Positions 36,451-47,579 of a DNA stretch of 64,000 nucleotides are shown here, in pieces. The stretch covers positions 28,527,741 through 28,591,740 of the forward strand of contig CM041465.1 in the NCBI GenBank assembly GCA_023213395.1, written 5' to 3'. The notes below the pieces were generated by a model. It was not told where the DNA came from and ran no database searches. It saw nothing but the letters and a program-made list of their open reading frames with translations. A program made the position numbers and the translations under genes. The number at the start of each line of letters is the position of its first letter. Within the stretch, counting starts at the first letter, position 1. The stretch comes from Cycas panzhihuaensis. Taxonomy: Eukaryota; Cycadophyta.

Positions 36451-38620
36451 TCCTACGGTAAGTTTTATAAAAATTAGAATGACTGCTAAGAGGGGAAGAA
36501 TGATATTTTGATAAAATCTATAGGATAAAAGCTAAGTGGGGGTGTATGAGTATGCAACTTTGGTATAAGAGAATATTATTATGGATGGGCCAATCCTTAT
36601 AAGTGTGGACCTTATTAGACCAGTGCATAAAACCAGGTTAGGTTTGGTTAGCCATGGCTAAATCCTATATCCATGTCAGTTGTGGGTAAGAAATGGCATA
36701 AATGGTGGGGTGTTCAGTGTGACTAGTGTTATCGTCAAGTGTAGGTGAAGGTAGCCTTGAGAGAGCATCTACCACAATGTTATATTTCCCCTTTTTATGT
36801 GATTGTAAATTTAAAAACTTAGAGGTAGTTGACCATTTAGCTTTCTCTTATGAGAGGATTGGTTGATCTAGTAAATGAGAAAGGCTATGATGATCAGTGA
36901 GGATAGTAAATTTAGAACTAAGTAGATACTGTTGCCACTTATCAACATCATGGAAGATGGCTTGTATTTCTTTTTAATAGGTAGATAGTCTATGCTCATG
37001 ATCTTTGAGTTTCTAACTTTCGAATGCGATGGGGTGGAAGTCTTGTATTAAGACTGCACCTAATCCAAACCTAAAGGCATCACATTCTAATTGGAAAGGC
37101 CAAGAAAAGTCAGGAGAGGCCAAAACTGGGGTGGTTGTCATGACCTCGTTTAGATGGAGGAAGGCCTCACTAGCTGAGGGGGACCATTGGAAGGAATCCT
37201 TCTAAAGTAAGTGGGTTAAGGGGGTGGTTAGTGTGGCATAATTTTAAATGAACTGATAACAGAATCTGGTAAGTCCTAAGAAATCCCACAATTGGGTTAG
37301 GGTTTTTGGGGTTGGCTAGTTAGTGATAACATAGATTTTATCAAGATCCACTTAAACCCCTATAAAGGATATAATATGACCAAGGTATTGTAGTTTGAAT
37401 TTTCCAAAATCACATTTGGAGAGTTTAGCATACAGTTTATTCTCAACTAGGATTTGAAGGACTTTTTCTAAATGCGGGATGTGAGCAGGCATGTCTAAGC
37501 TATAGATAAGAATATCATCAAAGAAGATGATGATAAATTTTTGCAGGTATGGGGAAAAGATCTTATTCATGAGGGTCTGAAAGATGGCTAGAGTATTACA
37601 TAGGCCAAAGGGCATGACCTCAAACTCAAAGTGGCCATGGTGGGTTCAGAAAGTTATTTTATGTTGATCCTTTGGCAAGATAGAGATTTGGTAATATCCT
37701 GACTGTAAATCAAGTTTTGTAAAAATTGCAGCACCATGGGTTTCATCTAACATGTCATCGATTCATGGCATGGAAAACTTATTTTTTATGGTGATTTTAT
37801 TGAGCGTACAATAGTCAACAAAAAGTCAAAAAGAGCCATCCTTTTTGTGAACTAAAATAATAGGTGTTGCATACGGGCTTTTACTAGGTTAGATGATACC
37901 AATGTCCAATAATTCCCTCTTGATTTTTTTGATTTCTTTTTTTTGGAAATAGGAGTTCCTATATGGCTAAAGGCTAATTGGGTTTTGTGAACTTTGTAAC
38001 TTAACAATATGGTAAAAACCTCGATTGGGAGGAGGACTCACAGATAACGAAGCAAATATAGATTGGTATCGATCTAATACTTATTAGAGATTAGGGTGGA
38101 TACCTGAATGGGCCTAGATATGGTTAATACGGATGATGTATCCTATGTTACCATTGAGTTGGCAACATATTTGGGTGGGTGAGATTACTTTGTTTGGGGG
38201 GGCTTGCATCCTATAAAGTTTATTAGAGTGGCCCATGTGATCTTTGAACATAATGAAGGGGATCGTGGATGAGTTATTGGTGCTATAAGTTCCTAGAGTC
38301 TAGAGATATTATACCCCAAGATTTTCATCTGACCCACCTATGGATAGGGCATAAAAATCAGAGACAAGGGTATATGAGCCAATGTAGACTATGAGGTTTT
38401 TTATTGTTCCAGCATAATGGAGGGTATGATGACTAGGTAAGGAGTAAGTAAAGCCTGCTTTAGGTTCTATGTAAAGATTCAACTATAGAATAATGAAGAT
38501 ATCGATGAAATTTAGTGACGTGCCACCATCGATCAAAATGGTAATTGGAGTTTTCCTAAGTATTCATTTGACTCAAAGTGGTTTAGGACATGTAATGGGG
38601 GCAACAGTTGATAAGGAAAC
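36451..38620 (-). pseudogene. Gypsy B protease, reverse transcriptase and RNase H
   Basis: On the minus strand RT gives MPFGLCNTLAIFQTLMNKIF, catalytic FFDD intact at 37514-37525 within IIIFFDDILIYS, then KLYAKLSKCDFGKFKLQYLG. Upstream RT blocks (the [11 protein letters not shown] equivalent) lie near 37690-37760. RNase H remains lie around 36800-37150 (near 37060 the strand still reads like FRLGAVL). The protease region is near 38480-38560, where an Asp-Gly-Gly (ILIDGG) stands at the Asp-Ser-Gly position, as in element C. Frames are broken at many points. Confidence 0.8.
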
Positions 38621-38959
38621 TTCAGACTTAGGTTTTGGGGGTAACTCATCAATAGGGTGGTCTTGGGATTCATCATCATATTCATGCTCAATCTTAGGGT
38701 CATATTCTAAAGATAAGTCTGGGTCAATCGTGAAGACCATCTTCCTGGCTTTACAGATTCTACCATGACTAGTGGTCTATTTTTCAGAATATTACATATA
38801 TAGACCAACTTCTTGATGATGTTGTGCCTTTACTGGAGTGATGTATATGGACTTTGAAGATGGTTCCTTAGTGTGCTACTTGAGAGATATAGTTGGGGTG
38901 TCCTCTAGTCATGGGCACGATCATTACTAGTTAGTTAGATGTGGTCTTTGGGACCAGGC

Positions 38960-39800
38960 CATATCAACTTGTCAGGATCATGAAAGCTAAGTGGAGTCTC
39001 CTCTAAATGGAGGAGGTCTTTATGCAACAAACTCTATTTCTACTGATTTAGCTATATTAATTGCATCTTTTAGAGTAGATAGGGAGACTATCTTTAGGCG
39101 CATTTAGATATGTTCTTTAAGCCTAGACAAATACATATCTATCTTTGTTTATTTATCAAGTCATTGATCAACCCAATTACATAAAGATTGGAACTCATCA
39201 GTATAAACTTTGACAGAGGATACTTTCTTCAAATATGTTAGCTATGTGAAAAAAAATTGGTTCCAAGTATCTTCATACTACTCAAAAAAATAGGTAGAGA
39301 AGTGTGCCCAAAATAGGCTAGAGGGGTACTCTTGCTTCTAACATCAGAACCAATTATGTGCCTTCCCATCTAAGCAGATGGAATCAAATATAAGTTATTC
39401 ATTTACTAACATTGGGTTAAGTGTAAAGTAGGACTCTAGTTTGCTAATCCAACTTCATGCACTATCCCTATTAAAATCTGGATCAAATGTGGGTATGTTG
39501 ATCTTATGATAAAATGGTTGTTGATGATGTGGAGGCAGAGGCATGATTTATTGTTGTGTGGGGTTGACTAGCAATGGAGTAGAGAAGTTATTCAACCTCT
39601 TAATTATATTTTGGACATCATCATGGGATGCTAAGTTTGACAGTCTTGAGGTAAATTCTACCCACATAGTAGCTACTTCATTTTTAACCTCCTCATGCAT
39701 GTGGTTGAAATCCTCCTTGTTTTTTTTTTTAATATTGATGACTTAGGTATTGAGTTCCGATATTTTTTCAATATTGCTTTGAGGAACCATCGAGAAAGGG
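38960..39800 (-). pseudogene. Gypsy B gag
   Basis: Homologous in position to the gag of element C. Minus-strand pieces correspond to the aromatic block around SYFTLNPMLVNE and the FxAxxNWVDQ-type region near 39130-39200. The N-terminal start is near 39790, where the minus strand reads VPQSNIEKISELN, comparable with EKISELINDLSN in C. Many stops. Confidence 0.65.
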
Positions 39801-41034
39801 TATAAAGAGGTAGGAATAAGTAGAAAGAAGGGGAATGAATGAAGTGGGAAAGATCAAGAAAGAACGAGACATAAGAAAAAAGGAGTTGTTAAGGGAAAGA
39901 GAAGGGAGCAAATAGGGAGATTATGGGGTGTCTATTTCCTATTGACCCCAAAGGAATTTACATAAATAAGATATCAAGTTCTCTCAAACAAGTGTGAAAA
40001 GCTCGTTCAAATGGGGTATATGAAGTGTAGGGGGGACGGGGGTGGTGGGACCCACTAGTGACTAGGTACTGAAAATTGTGAAAATTACTAACCAGTATGA
40101 TGTGCTAATGAAAATGTGGTATATATTTGTAAGGGTAAATTTTCTTACTGAACTAAGTGGAGTTATTATTATTATTATTTTACTTTCTTTTTCTCTTCTT
40201 TATTTATTTATTTATTTTCATGTAGTGTGTCTGACTGTGCTAATAAGCTCTAGGTTCATGTAGTAGGAGGAACTTCTTTTTTCAAAATGTAAGGTGACTT
40301 GCAGTTAAACCCAGAATATATATACCAAAGTATCCTACCAACCACTAGACAGTTTGTGGTTGGTCTTATAGGCCTGCCAATAAATTATAAAAGTTTAGGA
40401 CAATTAGCTTCATGGCACTAACTGTTAACCACTACACTACAAGACTTTAATAGTTGATAGTTGGCTATGTTAGGGAAGCATTTGGACCTAAAGGAGGTCT
40501 TCCTATATACTTGAGGGTACGTAGAGGTACACTTTCATAGCCAAATTCTATCTAAGGCTTGGTGTGAGAGTGTTAACTCCAGTCCTTTATGTAAAGGCCA
40601 AAAGAGTCATGATGTGCTTAGCCAGAACAATATATCCCTATAATATTTAAAGACCCCTGGTATAGGGTCTCTACCTACTACTTGGGTAGCCTCCCAATGG
40701 AGTTATCTACCTAAGAAAGGAGGTGGGAGGGAGAAAGGGTAGCTGCCCAATGGAGTTATCTATCCTTGAGTTATAATTCAATGTAGAATTTGAAATACAG
40801 AAATAAAATTAAAATTAGATGAAGAATATAAGGATAAAATGCTAGCGTTACTTGGGAAAATGAATTCCCTTTTTCTCCTAACTCTTTAACTATCCTAGTA
40901 CTATTCTTTAATATTTGTGGAGAGAGTACTAAGAAAAGGCCTTTCCTCGATCTCTACTGAGGTAGAGAGAGTACTCGATCTGATAGGAAAAGAGAAATTC
41001 TAATCTTTCGAGCACCTTTCCATGATCACAACAC
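39801..41034 (-). other. Leader of gypsy B
   Basis: No protein. Related to the leader of element C (45170-46362) in reversed orientation. Contains a tRNA-Asp-like 5' segment on the minus strand at 40427-40445 and a perfect 9-bp hairpin, ACCAACCAC at 40337-40345 with GTGGTTGGT at 40356-40364. TTA and TTTA repeats lie at 40163-40216. Confidence 0.65.
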
Positions 41035-41047
41035 AGCTTTGATACCA
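41035..41047 (-). promoter_or_regulatory. Primer-binding site of gypsy B
   Basis: The minus strand reads TGGTATCAAAGCT two bases after the LTR; initiator-Met type. Confidence 0.85.
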
Positions 41048-41049
41048 CT

Positions 41050-41455
41050 TGAGACATTTTTTTCTCACTGGCACTTGAGATAGCAGAGAAATGAAAGTCA
41101 CAACTACATTATTTTATTCAATAAGGTAAATAAATTAACCAAGAGTTTTTATAGGAACGCCAGAGCACTAAATGATCAATGAAAATAGAAAGCACCATAG
41201 CATAATCTTTATAAAACATTCTATCAAGATAACCATCATTTATAATTTATGACCCTTATATAGATAAAAGAGGGTCTTATATATATAATCCTATTGGTGG
41301 CCTAAGTGGCCTTATATTCTATTAGATGGTAGTGGCCATGCATACCATTGGCCAGCTTGACAGTACATGCATGAAGTTCCATAATTAACCTTACTTATTA
41401 ATAGCCCTCTATATACTAGTGGTTTACATAACTTAGCCGGATATGTTATGTAACA
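41050..41455 (-). repeat. 5' LTR of gypsy B
   Basis: 406 bp, starting TGTTACATAAC and ending AATGTCTCA on the element strand. Carries the TAAGGCC-N5-GGCC-ACCAATAGG core at 41290-41314, just upstream of a TATA-like ATATATATAAGA. Confidence 0.92.
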
Positions 41456-41460
41456 TAGAA
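41456..41460. repeat. Target-site duplication TAGAA of gypsy B, right copy
   Basis: Exact match to 34826-34830; element E's LTR resumes right after it. Confidence 0.92.
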
Positions 41461-41682
41461 ATATATGCCAACCCATAACATTGACTAATGAGAGTTCTTT
41501 TACAAGTGGTGAGTTGTACTATAAGTATGTACATGATTCTTCATTCTAGTTTGAGGTTTAACCATTCTTCCATTTCTTCATATTAACTTATATATACTTA
41601 ATCTTTCTTGTGCTTTATTATTTTATCATTCACTTACCACATTTTCATTTATTGTTTTACATAATATACTTATTTTCTAATA
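41461..41682 (+). repeat. 3' LTR of element E, right piece
   Basis: 222 bp homologous to 31234-31455, from ATATATGCCAACCC to TTTTCTAATA. Completes the 326-bp LTR broken by gypsy B. Confidence 0.88.
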
Positions 41683-42064
41683 ATAATGGGTAAGGGATAT
41701 TTAGTAATATAGTGTTATAACCTTAATTATGATTAACTATTATTTAATAATTAGAAAGGATATGGTTAAAAGGTTATGAGTTCTCTAAAAGATACTATAT
41801 CATATTTAAATATATGAATACCATTATATTAAGATATTATTTACTTATTAGTTAATTATATTGGTCTTTAAACATTGCACACCTTTGTGTATTATATGAG
41901 TTTATACATTCTTCTCTTATGTTCATGCCTTATCCTCAAGTTATGAACTAGGGACAAACTAATCCCAGCAATCATCACAAAATCTATAAGAAGTATCTCA
42001 AAGGGCATAATCTTTATTATTAAATGAGAACTAGTTACAAATTAAGATTGTTAAAGGGAATCAA
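41683..42064. other. AT-rich remnant, probably part of an old gypsy LTR
   Basis: No gene. Together with 42577-42793 it probably forms the remains of a minus-strand LTR interrupted by the solo LTR. The match to the gypsy B LTR is only clear near 42740-42793. Confidence 0.35.
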
Positions 42065-42069
42065 AGTAG
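42065..42069. repeat. Target-site duplication AGTAG, left copy
   Basis: Identical to 42572-42576 across the solo LTR. Confidence 0.85.
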
Positions 42070-42571
42070 TGTTAGATATGTTGAACACTTTACAAGTGTT
42101 ACATGGGTATAGGCGTTACACCTGAGCCCCTTTGTGGGGGTCTAGGGGCCCATTGTAGGGCCCCCAACTAGGGGGTCTAGGGGGCCAATGGCTCTCCAAG
42201 TAGGGGTACGAGGGTAGGAACCCCCAAGAAAAAATTTTGGGTGTCTTATAGGGATCTTTTTTTGCGCATAGTTTATGCCCATTGTATTGTAAAGTTGTAA
42301 GGCATTATCTTGTCATGTTATATTTATATATTCTTATGTAAAGGCACATGTAACACGATGATGAGATAGTCATGGATGAGTTGAGGAGAAGAGTTGGGAT
42401 TCATTCATCTCTAAAATTCTTTAATTATTACTTAGATTAATAAAAGGTCTATGTTTAGACATAAATCTCTTGGTATTCTTTGTTAAGTGTTTGATTTATT
42501 CATATTATTTGTTCTTTGCATGGTTTAGAATTTTATTATCGCATTGCTTTTGCAGTTATATTTCCTCTTCA
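42070..42571 (+). repeat. Solo LTR, 502 bp
   Basis: Starts TGTTAGATATG and ends CCTCTTCA, flanked by perfect AGTAG duplications, with no internal region or primer site. It is therefore the product of recombination between the two LTRs of a former element. U3 has the inverted pair AACACTT/AAGTGTT near 42083-42099 and a block of five G-runs alternating with C-runs at 42137-42200. No other copy of this LTR was recognised in the window. Orientation is assumed from this layout. Confidence 0.85.
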
Positions 42572-42576
42572 AGTAG
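42572..42576. repeat. Target-site duplication AGTAG, right copy
   Basis: Identical to 42065-42069. Confidence 0.85.
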
Positions 42577-42793
42577 TAATATAATATACCAATAAATAAG
42601 ATCATATATATATTTGATAATCCTATTATACTCTTATGGGGCCTTTTATAGATAAAAGCAACCTCTCTAAAAGACTACTATTAATAAGATTAAATGGCCT
42701 ATATATATGTTAAAGGCTAAGCACTAACTATTATGATAAATAGTTGCATGTACTAACTAATAAAACTTATGTAATTAGGTTGGGTATGTAATA
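42577..42793 (-). repeat. Gypsy 3' LTR remnant, B-like
   Basis: Ends TATGTAATA followed by TGTCCCCTCCCCTAAG. That is the same LTR edge and reversed polypurine tract as gypsy B at 35231-35250, so this is the 3' end of another minus-strand relative. Confidence 0.6.
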
Positions 42794-43560
42794 TGTCCCC
42801 TCCCCTAAGATGATATGTCCTCAAAGTTAAGCTAATATTAAAGTTGATAAATCAACTTTATCACAAACTTCCTTTTTTGTGACTCTACTTTGGAATCAAT
42901 CTCTTTGCTAAAGGATTAAAAGATATTATGCTTGGATTAGATATTATCTAGGGTATCAGTTATAACTTATTATTTTTTAAGGTTCTAGATAATATTTTAG
43001 GAAGTAGTGGGTGGTATTTTATAAAAACTAGAAGTGAAGAGGACATTATGAAGTGGGTTATTGGGGAATATGGAGGAGATGACTTCAATTTTATTAATAT
43101 AAGCTATGAGACCAAGGTTGGTTTTATGGTATTTTTGATTAGGAGGTGGTGGAATATCATAAAACTTGTGGGTTTCACCAAGTTGGTCTTTAAAAAGGAT
43201 AAATAGATTAGTAGGAGAATTATTGGTACTATAAGTGCTTAGAGTTTGTAGTTATTAAACTCTTAATATGGAATTTGACCTATGAATAGAAATAACATAA
43301 AACTTAGAGACTAAATGATATGCTTCTATTTAAATATTGAGGCCTTTGATGATCCTTGTACACTGGAGTTCTTAATAGCTTTGAAGAGAGTAAATAAAGC
43401 TTATTTTTGGTACAATATATAAATTTAGCTATTAAACAAGGGGGATGTTTATAAAATTCAATGAGGCACCACTATTATTGAGAATAGACATGGAGGTTTT
43501 ATCTAATATGAAATTAACTTAAAGGGGTTAGGGTAGAAGGTAAAAGAAAGATTTGTTGAA
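42794..43560 (-). pseudogene. Deleted gypsy relic, protease region preserved
   Basis: After the polypurine tract the sequence soon becomes homologous to the protease region of gypsy B (38220-38560). Shared plus-strand landmarks are a TATTGGTACTATAAGTGCTTAGAG block, ACCTATGAATAGA, and AATTCAATGAGGCACCACTATT corresponding to AATTTAGTGACGTGCCACCATC. Integrase, RNase H and RT are missing, so a large internal deletion is inferred. Non-functional. Confidence 0.6.
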
Positions 43561-43570
43561 GTATTAATAT

Positions 43571-43763
43571 TTTATCTTATAACATCCTTTTAACTCAGAC
43601 TCTTTCCAAAGTTAAGTTAAGGGTTATATGTCTCAACCCCTCTTTAATTTTATCCTAACACTTGGCCTACATGCATAATCTTACTTATGTATAATATATG
43701 AATTTATATGATAGTATTTATTAATATAAAAAATAAATTTCTTCTATTCATATTGTATTAGCA
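43571..43763 (+). repeat. LTR end of copia relic J
   Basis: AT-rich stretch ending in TTAGCA directly before a degenerate primer site at 43764. The start is not defined. Confidence 0.4.
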
Positions 43764-43775
43764 TGGGATTAGAGC
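43764..43775 (+). promoter_or_regulatory. Degenerate primer-binding site of copia relic J
   Basis: TGGGATTAGAGC differs at two positions from the canonical TGGTATCAGAGC. Confidence 0.5.
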
Positions 43776-44764
43776 TAGTTTATTAATACCTAGGAGAAAA
43801 CCATTGAGTTTTTTCTAAAAATTACTAAAAGGATTTTTAGGCCTAAGTTAATTATGAGAAAGGTATATTCATGCATTAATTATAGGCATACAAACTATTC
43901 TACAAAATTATATAAAAATATATAGATGAAATATTTTTTTAAATACTTATAATTAAATGAAATTCCACTAATAAATTCCTCTTGGTGAGGAGAACTTACT
44001 ATTTTAAATAATCATTTCCAAAATTTGCTTCATTTAATGGGAAATTATCATTTTATAGGGGTATAAGTTTAATGATTCCAACTCTAATTTCTCTTCATTT
44101 TATCAGGTAAAATCTAAATTAAAGTCTTCATCTAGACATTATCTTCTATCTAAGTATAAGTTTATTAGATTTTATTAAGAATTTGTGAAGATATAAGTAC
44201 TTTTTGGTTTAAGACCCTAGCTAGTCATATACCTTTCAAGGTTGTTTCTGAGTAAACAAAAAGTCCAATAAAAAAATAACTTTAGATCTAAGTAGAGCAT
44301 GCTATAAATTCTATTTTAAGTATAAATTTTAAATAATTTATATGATTATAATTTTTTGCACTATTTTATATAACTATATAGTTGTACAACCAAGTTCTAC
44401 CTTTTTTGGTCTCTAATAAATTTCCGCAGATTACTCTTTAAAAATTTTAAAATAACCTTAATATATTCTCTCAGTAATTTAAACAAACTAATAGGACAAA
44501 ACTATAATACCCAAAAATTTAAAATAAAGGGTCTTCTAGTCACAAAAATACTTGAAATATTACTTTTGGAAAGGAAATTAACTAATAGATTTGATCAATT
44601 AGGAAGAAAGAGATATGAATGCTCATGTTATTATTATATTATATGTAGGAGATTTGCTATTAGGTCACATTATTAAAGTTGACATATTTGTTGATGCTTG
44701 AAAAATTTTAGCCACTTTCTATAGTAAAAAAAATTTACATATAATCTCTGTAACATGACCTCAC
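43776..44764 (+). pseudogene. Copia relic J, leader and start of gag
   Basis: Degenerate sequence leading into a gag region that is interrupted at ATTTC (44765) by gypsy C and resumes at 51287. Weak frames just before the break (LATFYSKKNLHI-like, near 44700-44745) connect to the downstream gag in the same orientation. Confidence 0.45.
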
Positions 44765-44769
44765 ATTTC
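44765..44769. repeat. Target-site duplication ATTTC of gypsy C, left copy
   Basis: Matches 51282-51286 exactly. Confidence 0.88.
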
Positions 44770-45151
44770 CTTAGCAAGAGGGAACCACCAACAAGTAAGG
44801 ATTAAGGGGTTTAGTAAGTTATGTGTATGGACCGCTAAGTTGTCCAATAAGATGTAAGGCCATTAGGGCCAGCAATAGAGTTATGTGTATGGACAGCTAA
44901 GTCGTCCAATAAGATGTAAGGCTGCTAGGGCCACTAATAGAATCATTAAGGATGAAGACCCTTACTTGTGTATTTAAAGGGTTAAACCACTCGTAATGTT
45001 ATTGAGTATGATATCTTGAAAGGAGAAAGTACTTTGGTACTCATTTTGGTGATTCATTTTATGTGATCTACTTGCATATTCATGTTATTTGGCTTTATTT
45101 TCAGCTAATTATCACTTCTACAAGCCCAGATTTCTGAGAAGGAATGGTCCA
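44770..45151 (+). repeat. 5' LTR of gypsy C
   Basis: 382 bp; the 5' TG has decayed to CT and the end is GGTCCA. Contains a 62-base tandem duplication (44818-44879 and 44880-44941). Each unit has a near-palindrome like GGAC-GCTAAGT-GTCC and the core TAAGGCC-N4-GGCC. A TATTTAAA box lies near 44975. Confidence 0.92.
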
Positions 45152-45153
45152 AG

Positions 45154-45169
45154 TGGTATCAGAGTTGCG
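45154..45169 (+). promoter_or_regulatory. Primer-binding site of gypsy C
   Basis: TGGTATCAGAGTTGCG, two bases after the LTR end. Confidence 0.9.
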
Positions 45170-46362
45170 TTCGTAATCATGGGAAGCTACTCGAAATAGT
45201 AATTTTTTTTTTCCTGTACAATTGATTACTCTCTCTACCTAGGCAGAGATTGAGGAAAGACCTTCACTCAGTACTCTCTCCAAGAAGATTGCCGAATGGT
45301 AGTAGGACAGATTAGAGGTCGCAAAGTGAAGGGGAATTTCAACCTTCATGTACCGCAAGCAATTTATTTCTTCTGCATTCAATTTAATTTTTAAGCTTTC
45401 TTTTTCTACATTGGGTTATATTCAAAGGGTAGATAACACCACAGGGTGGCTACCCTTTGTGTCCCCTCCCACCTCTCCTTTCTGGGTAGATAACACCGCT
45501 GGGCGGCTACCCAAGTAGTTAGGTAGAGACCCTGTACTAGGGGTCTTTAAAGATCACTGGGATCTGTCATTCTGGCTAAGCGCATCATGGCTTTGTTGGC
45601 CCTCGCGTGAAGGACTGGAGATAACACTCCTGAACCAAGCCCTAGATAGAACCTAGCTATGAAAGTATGCCTCTACGTACCTCCAGGTATATAGGAGGAC
45701 CCCCTTTAGGATTCCAAAACCCTCCCTAGCACAGGTAACCTATCGGCTATTGAAGTCTTGTAGTGTAGTGGTTAGCGGTTAGTGCCACAGAGTTACTTGC
45801 CCTGAACTTCTGTATCAAAAGTTTATTGGCAGGCCTATAAGACCAAGTACACCTCATTCTGCAGTGGTTATGATACATCTGATCATTCGCTGCTTCCCCT
45901 GCCCTAGTCTTAATTACAAGCCACTGACTACCTGAATTCAAAACTTGTTAGAACAGTCAAGCCTCTGAAAAAAAAAAAGGAATATATATATATATATATT
46001 AGAAAAAAAAAAAAAAACTCCAGCATCTCGTAAGGGTCATTTTGCACTAGGTTAGTCTATATCCCAATTTTCACTCTTTTTGTACCCGAGCCACTGGTGG
46101 GCCCCACCACTCCAAATTCACCTCAAAACTCATACATCCCATTTTGATAAGTTTTTTGTGCTCTTTCTAGTGGACTAAATATCTTGCTTATGTAATTTTG
46201 GGGTCAACACGGTATAGACACCCCATATTCCCCTATTTGTCCCTTCTTTCCCATATAGCAACTCCCTATTCTTCTATCCCATTCTTTCTTGAATCTATCC
46301 CACTTCATTCTTTCCCTTCTTTCTACTTACTCCCACTTCTTTGATCCCTTTCTTCAACTCCA
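45170..46362 (+). other. Leader of gypsy C
   Basis: Non-coding, about 1.2 kb. A GGTAGATAACACC...GGCTACCC segment is tandemly duplicated near 45427-45512. GTCTTGTAGTGTAGTGGTT at 45755-45773 looks like the first part of a tRNA-Asp, and its counterpart is found in gypsy B. An AT run and A-rich run lie at 45982-46017. CT-rich sequence precedes the gag ATG. Confidence 0.7.
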
Positions 46363-47520
46363 ATGGCAAAAAATCAAACAGAAAAAATTTCTGAGTTGAT
46401 CAATGATTTGTCTAACTTCAAAATAGAGGTCAGTGATAAACTCAGTAGCATGCCTACCAAATCTGACCTGGACGACACCAAGAAAGAGATTATCAAACTA
46501 CTTCAACAGTGGGTGTCCCCCCAACCTCAAAGCACAGGAGCTTCTACCTCAATGGGCAACCAACCTCCCCCTTCTCTAGGAAGCAATGGACATACAGGAG
46601 GTTCTCCACCAAGACAACCATTTTTCTACCATAAGATCAACATTCCTATCTTAGATCCAGATGTGAATAGAGAGTGCAATCGAAGCTAGATTAATAAGTT
46701 AGAATCCTACTTCACTCTCTACCTGATGTCAGAAGAGGAATAACTCTTATATACTTCCATTCATTTAGATGGTCGAGCTTATTATTGGTTTAACTAGTGG
46801 AAGTGGGAATATCCCTCTCACCAAACTTGGTCCCACTTCACTAGTTGTTTCTTCAAGCAATATGAAGATACATGGAGTCAATCTTTTTTCACACAACTCA
46901 CTTGGCTTAAGCAGACATCAACTATAGAAGCTTACATGGATGAATTTCAAGCTTTATATAACTGCATGTCACAAAGCCAAAACTTGGACAAATAAATAGT
47001 GATTGATATTTATATGGCAGGACTCCATGACCATATTCAGATGAGATTAAAGATAATGGCAATTTACTCCCTTAAGGAAGCTTTCAAGTGGGCCCGTGTA
47101 GTAGAAGCCGATTTTGCAGCAAACAAACCCTCATCCATTCGATGGGATAACTCTTGGTTCTCACGCACTTGACAAGCAGATCTCTAGTGACCTCAACCTC
47201 GATTTGACGATGCCTCTCATCCTCAAACTGACTTCACACATCCTCGACCACGACAGGATGATTCTCAACCATCTATTGATTGTCAAAATAAGGATACATC
47301 CACCAAAAGAGTCTAGATTTCACAAGCTGAAGCACAATTTCAACTTGAGGCCAGCCTTTGTATGTAGTGTGCAGAAAAGTAGACTTCCGGGCATGGTCAT
47401 TTTTGCAAAGTGCGATGTATGGTTTTCTCAATTGACCCATCCCTCTCCCCTGATGATCTCTCTAATTCTGACTCTGACTAAGAGGCTAATGATGAAACCC
47501 ATGATGATCCTACACTAGAC
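46363..47520 (+). pseudogene. Gypsy C gag
   Basis: The ATG at 46363 starts MAKNQTEKISELINDLSNF, a coiled-coil-like N-terminus, then a Pro/Ser/Gly-rich linker. The frame is open for 108 codons, stops at a TAG, and continues with the capsid pattern YFTLYLMSEEE, LDGRAYYWFN, WSHFTSCFFKQYED, TSTIEAYMDEFQALYNCMSQ and VIDIYMAGLHDHIQMRLKIM. A Cys/His knuckle remains near 47358-47410 (LCM-CAEK...GHGHFCK). Gag forms the particle. At least four stops are present, plus a frame change around the knuckle. Confidence 0.85.
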
Positions 47521-47579
47521 CCCTAACCTGAAGTATCTATATTCACTGTCACCACCTCCTCCTGCCCCAAACCCCTAAG

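Larger units (their letters stand above)
34831..41455 (-). mobile_element. Gypsy element B, chromodomain type, complete structure
   Basis: 6625 bp on the minus strand: 5' LTR 41050-41455, primer site, leader, gag, protease, RT, RNase H, integrase, chromodomain, polypurine tract, 3' LTR 34831-35237, and perfect TAGAA duplications. The LTRs differ by roughly 12% (about 49 of 407 positions, counted by eye). Its proteins and leader resemble element C at 44770-51281, so B and C are relatives in opposite orientation. Stops and frameshifts make it inactive. Confidence 0.92.
31130..41682 (+). mobile_element. Element E: LTR retrotransposon without recognisable pol, split by gypsy B
   Basis: The 5' LTR at 31130-31455 (326 bp) has a homologous 3' LTR in two pieces, 34727-34830 (104 bp) and 41461-41682 (222 bp), which also sum to 326 bp. 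The pieces are separated by gypsy B and its target duplication. A primer-binding site follows the 5' LTR and a polypurine tract (ATAGGGGGAAAA) precedes the 3' LTR. Flanks ATAAA and ATAAT may be a decayed duplication. Without the insert the element is about 3.9 kb, with a 3.27-kb interior lacking gag, RT or integrase motifs, so it resembles a large non-autonomous (LARD-like) element. Confidence 0.82.

Noticed and set aside
45755-45830. Possible functional tRNA gene
   Set aside because: Only the 5' half resembles tRNA-Asp; no B box and no acceptor stem pairing, and it is inside a retrotransposon leader.
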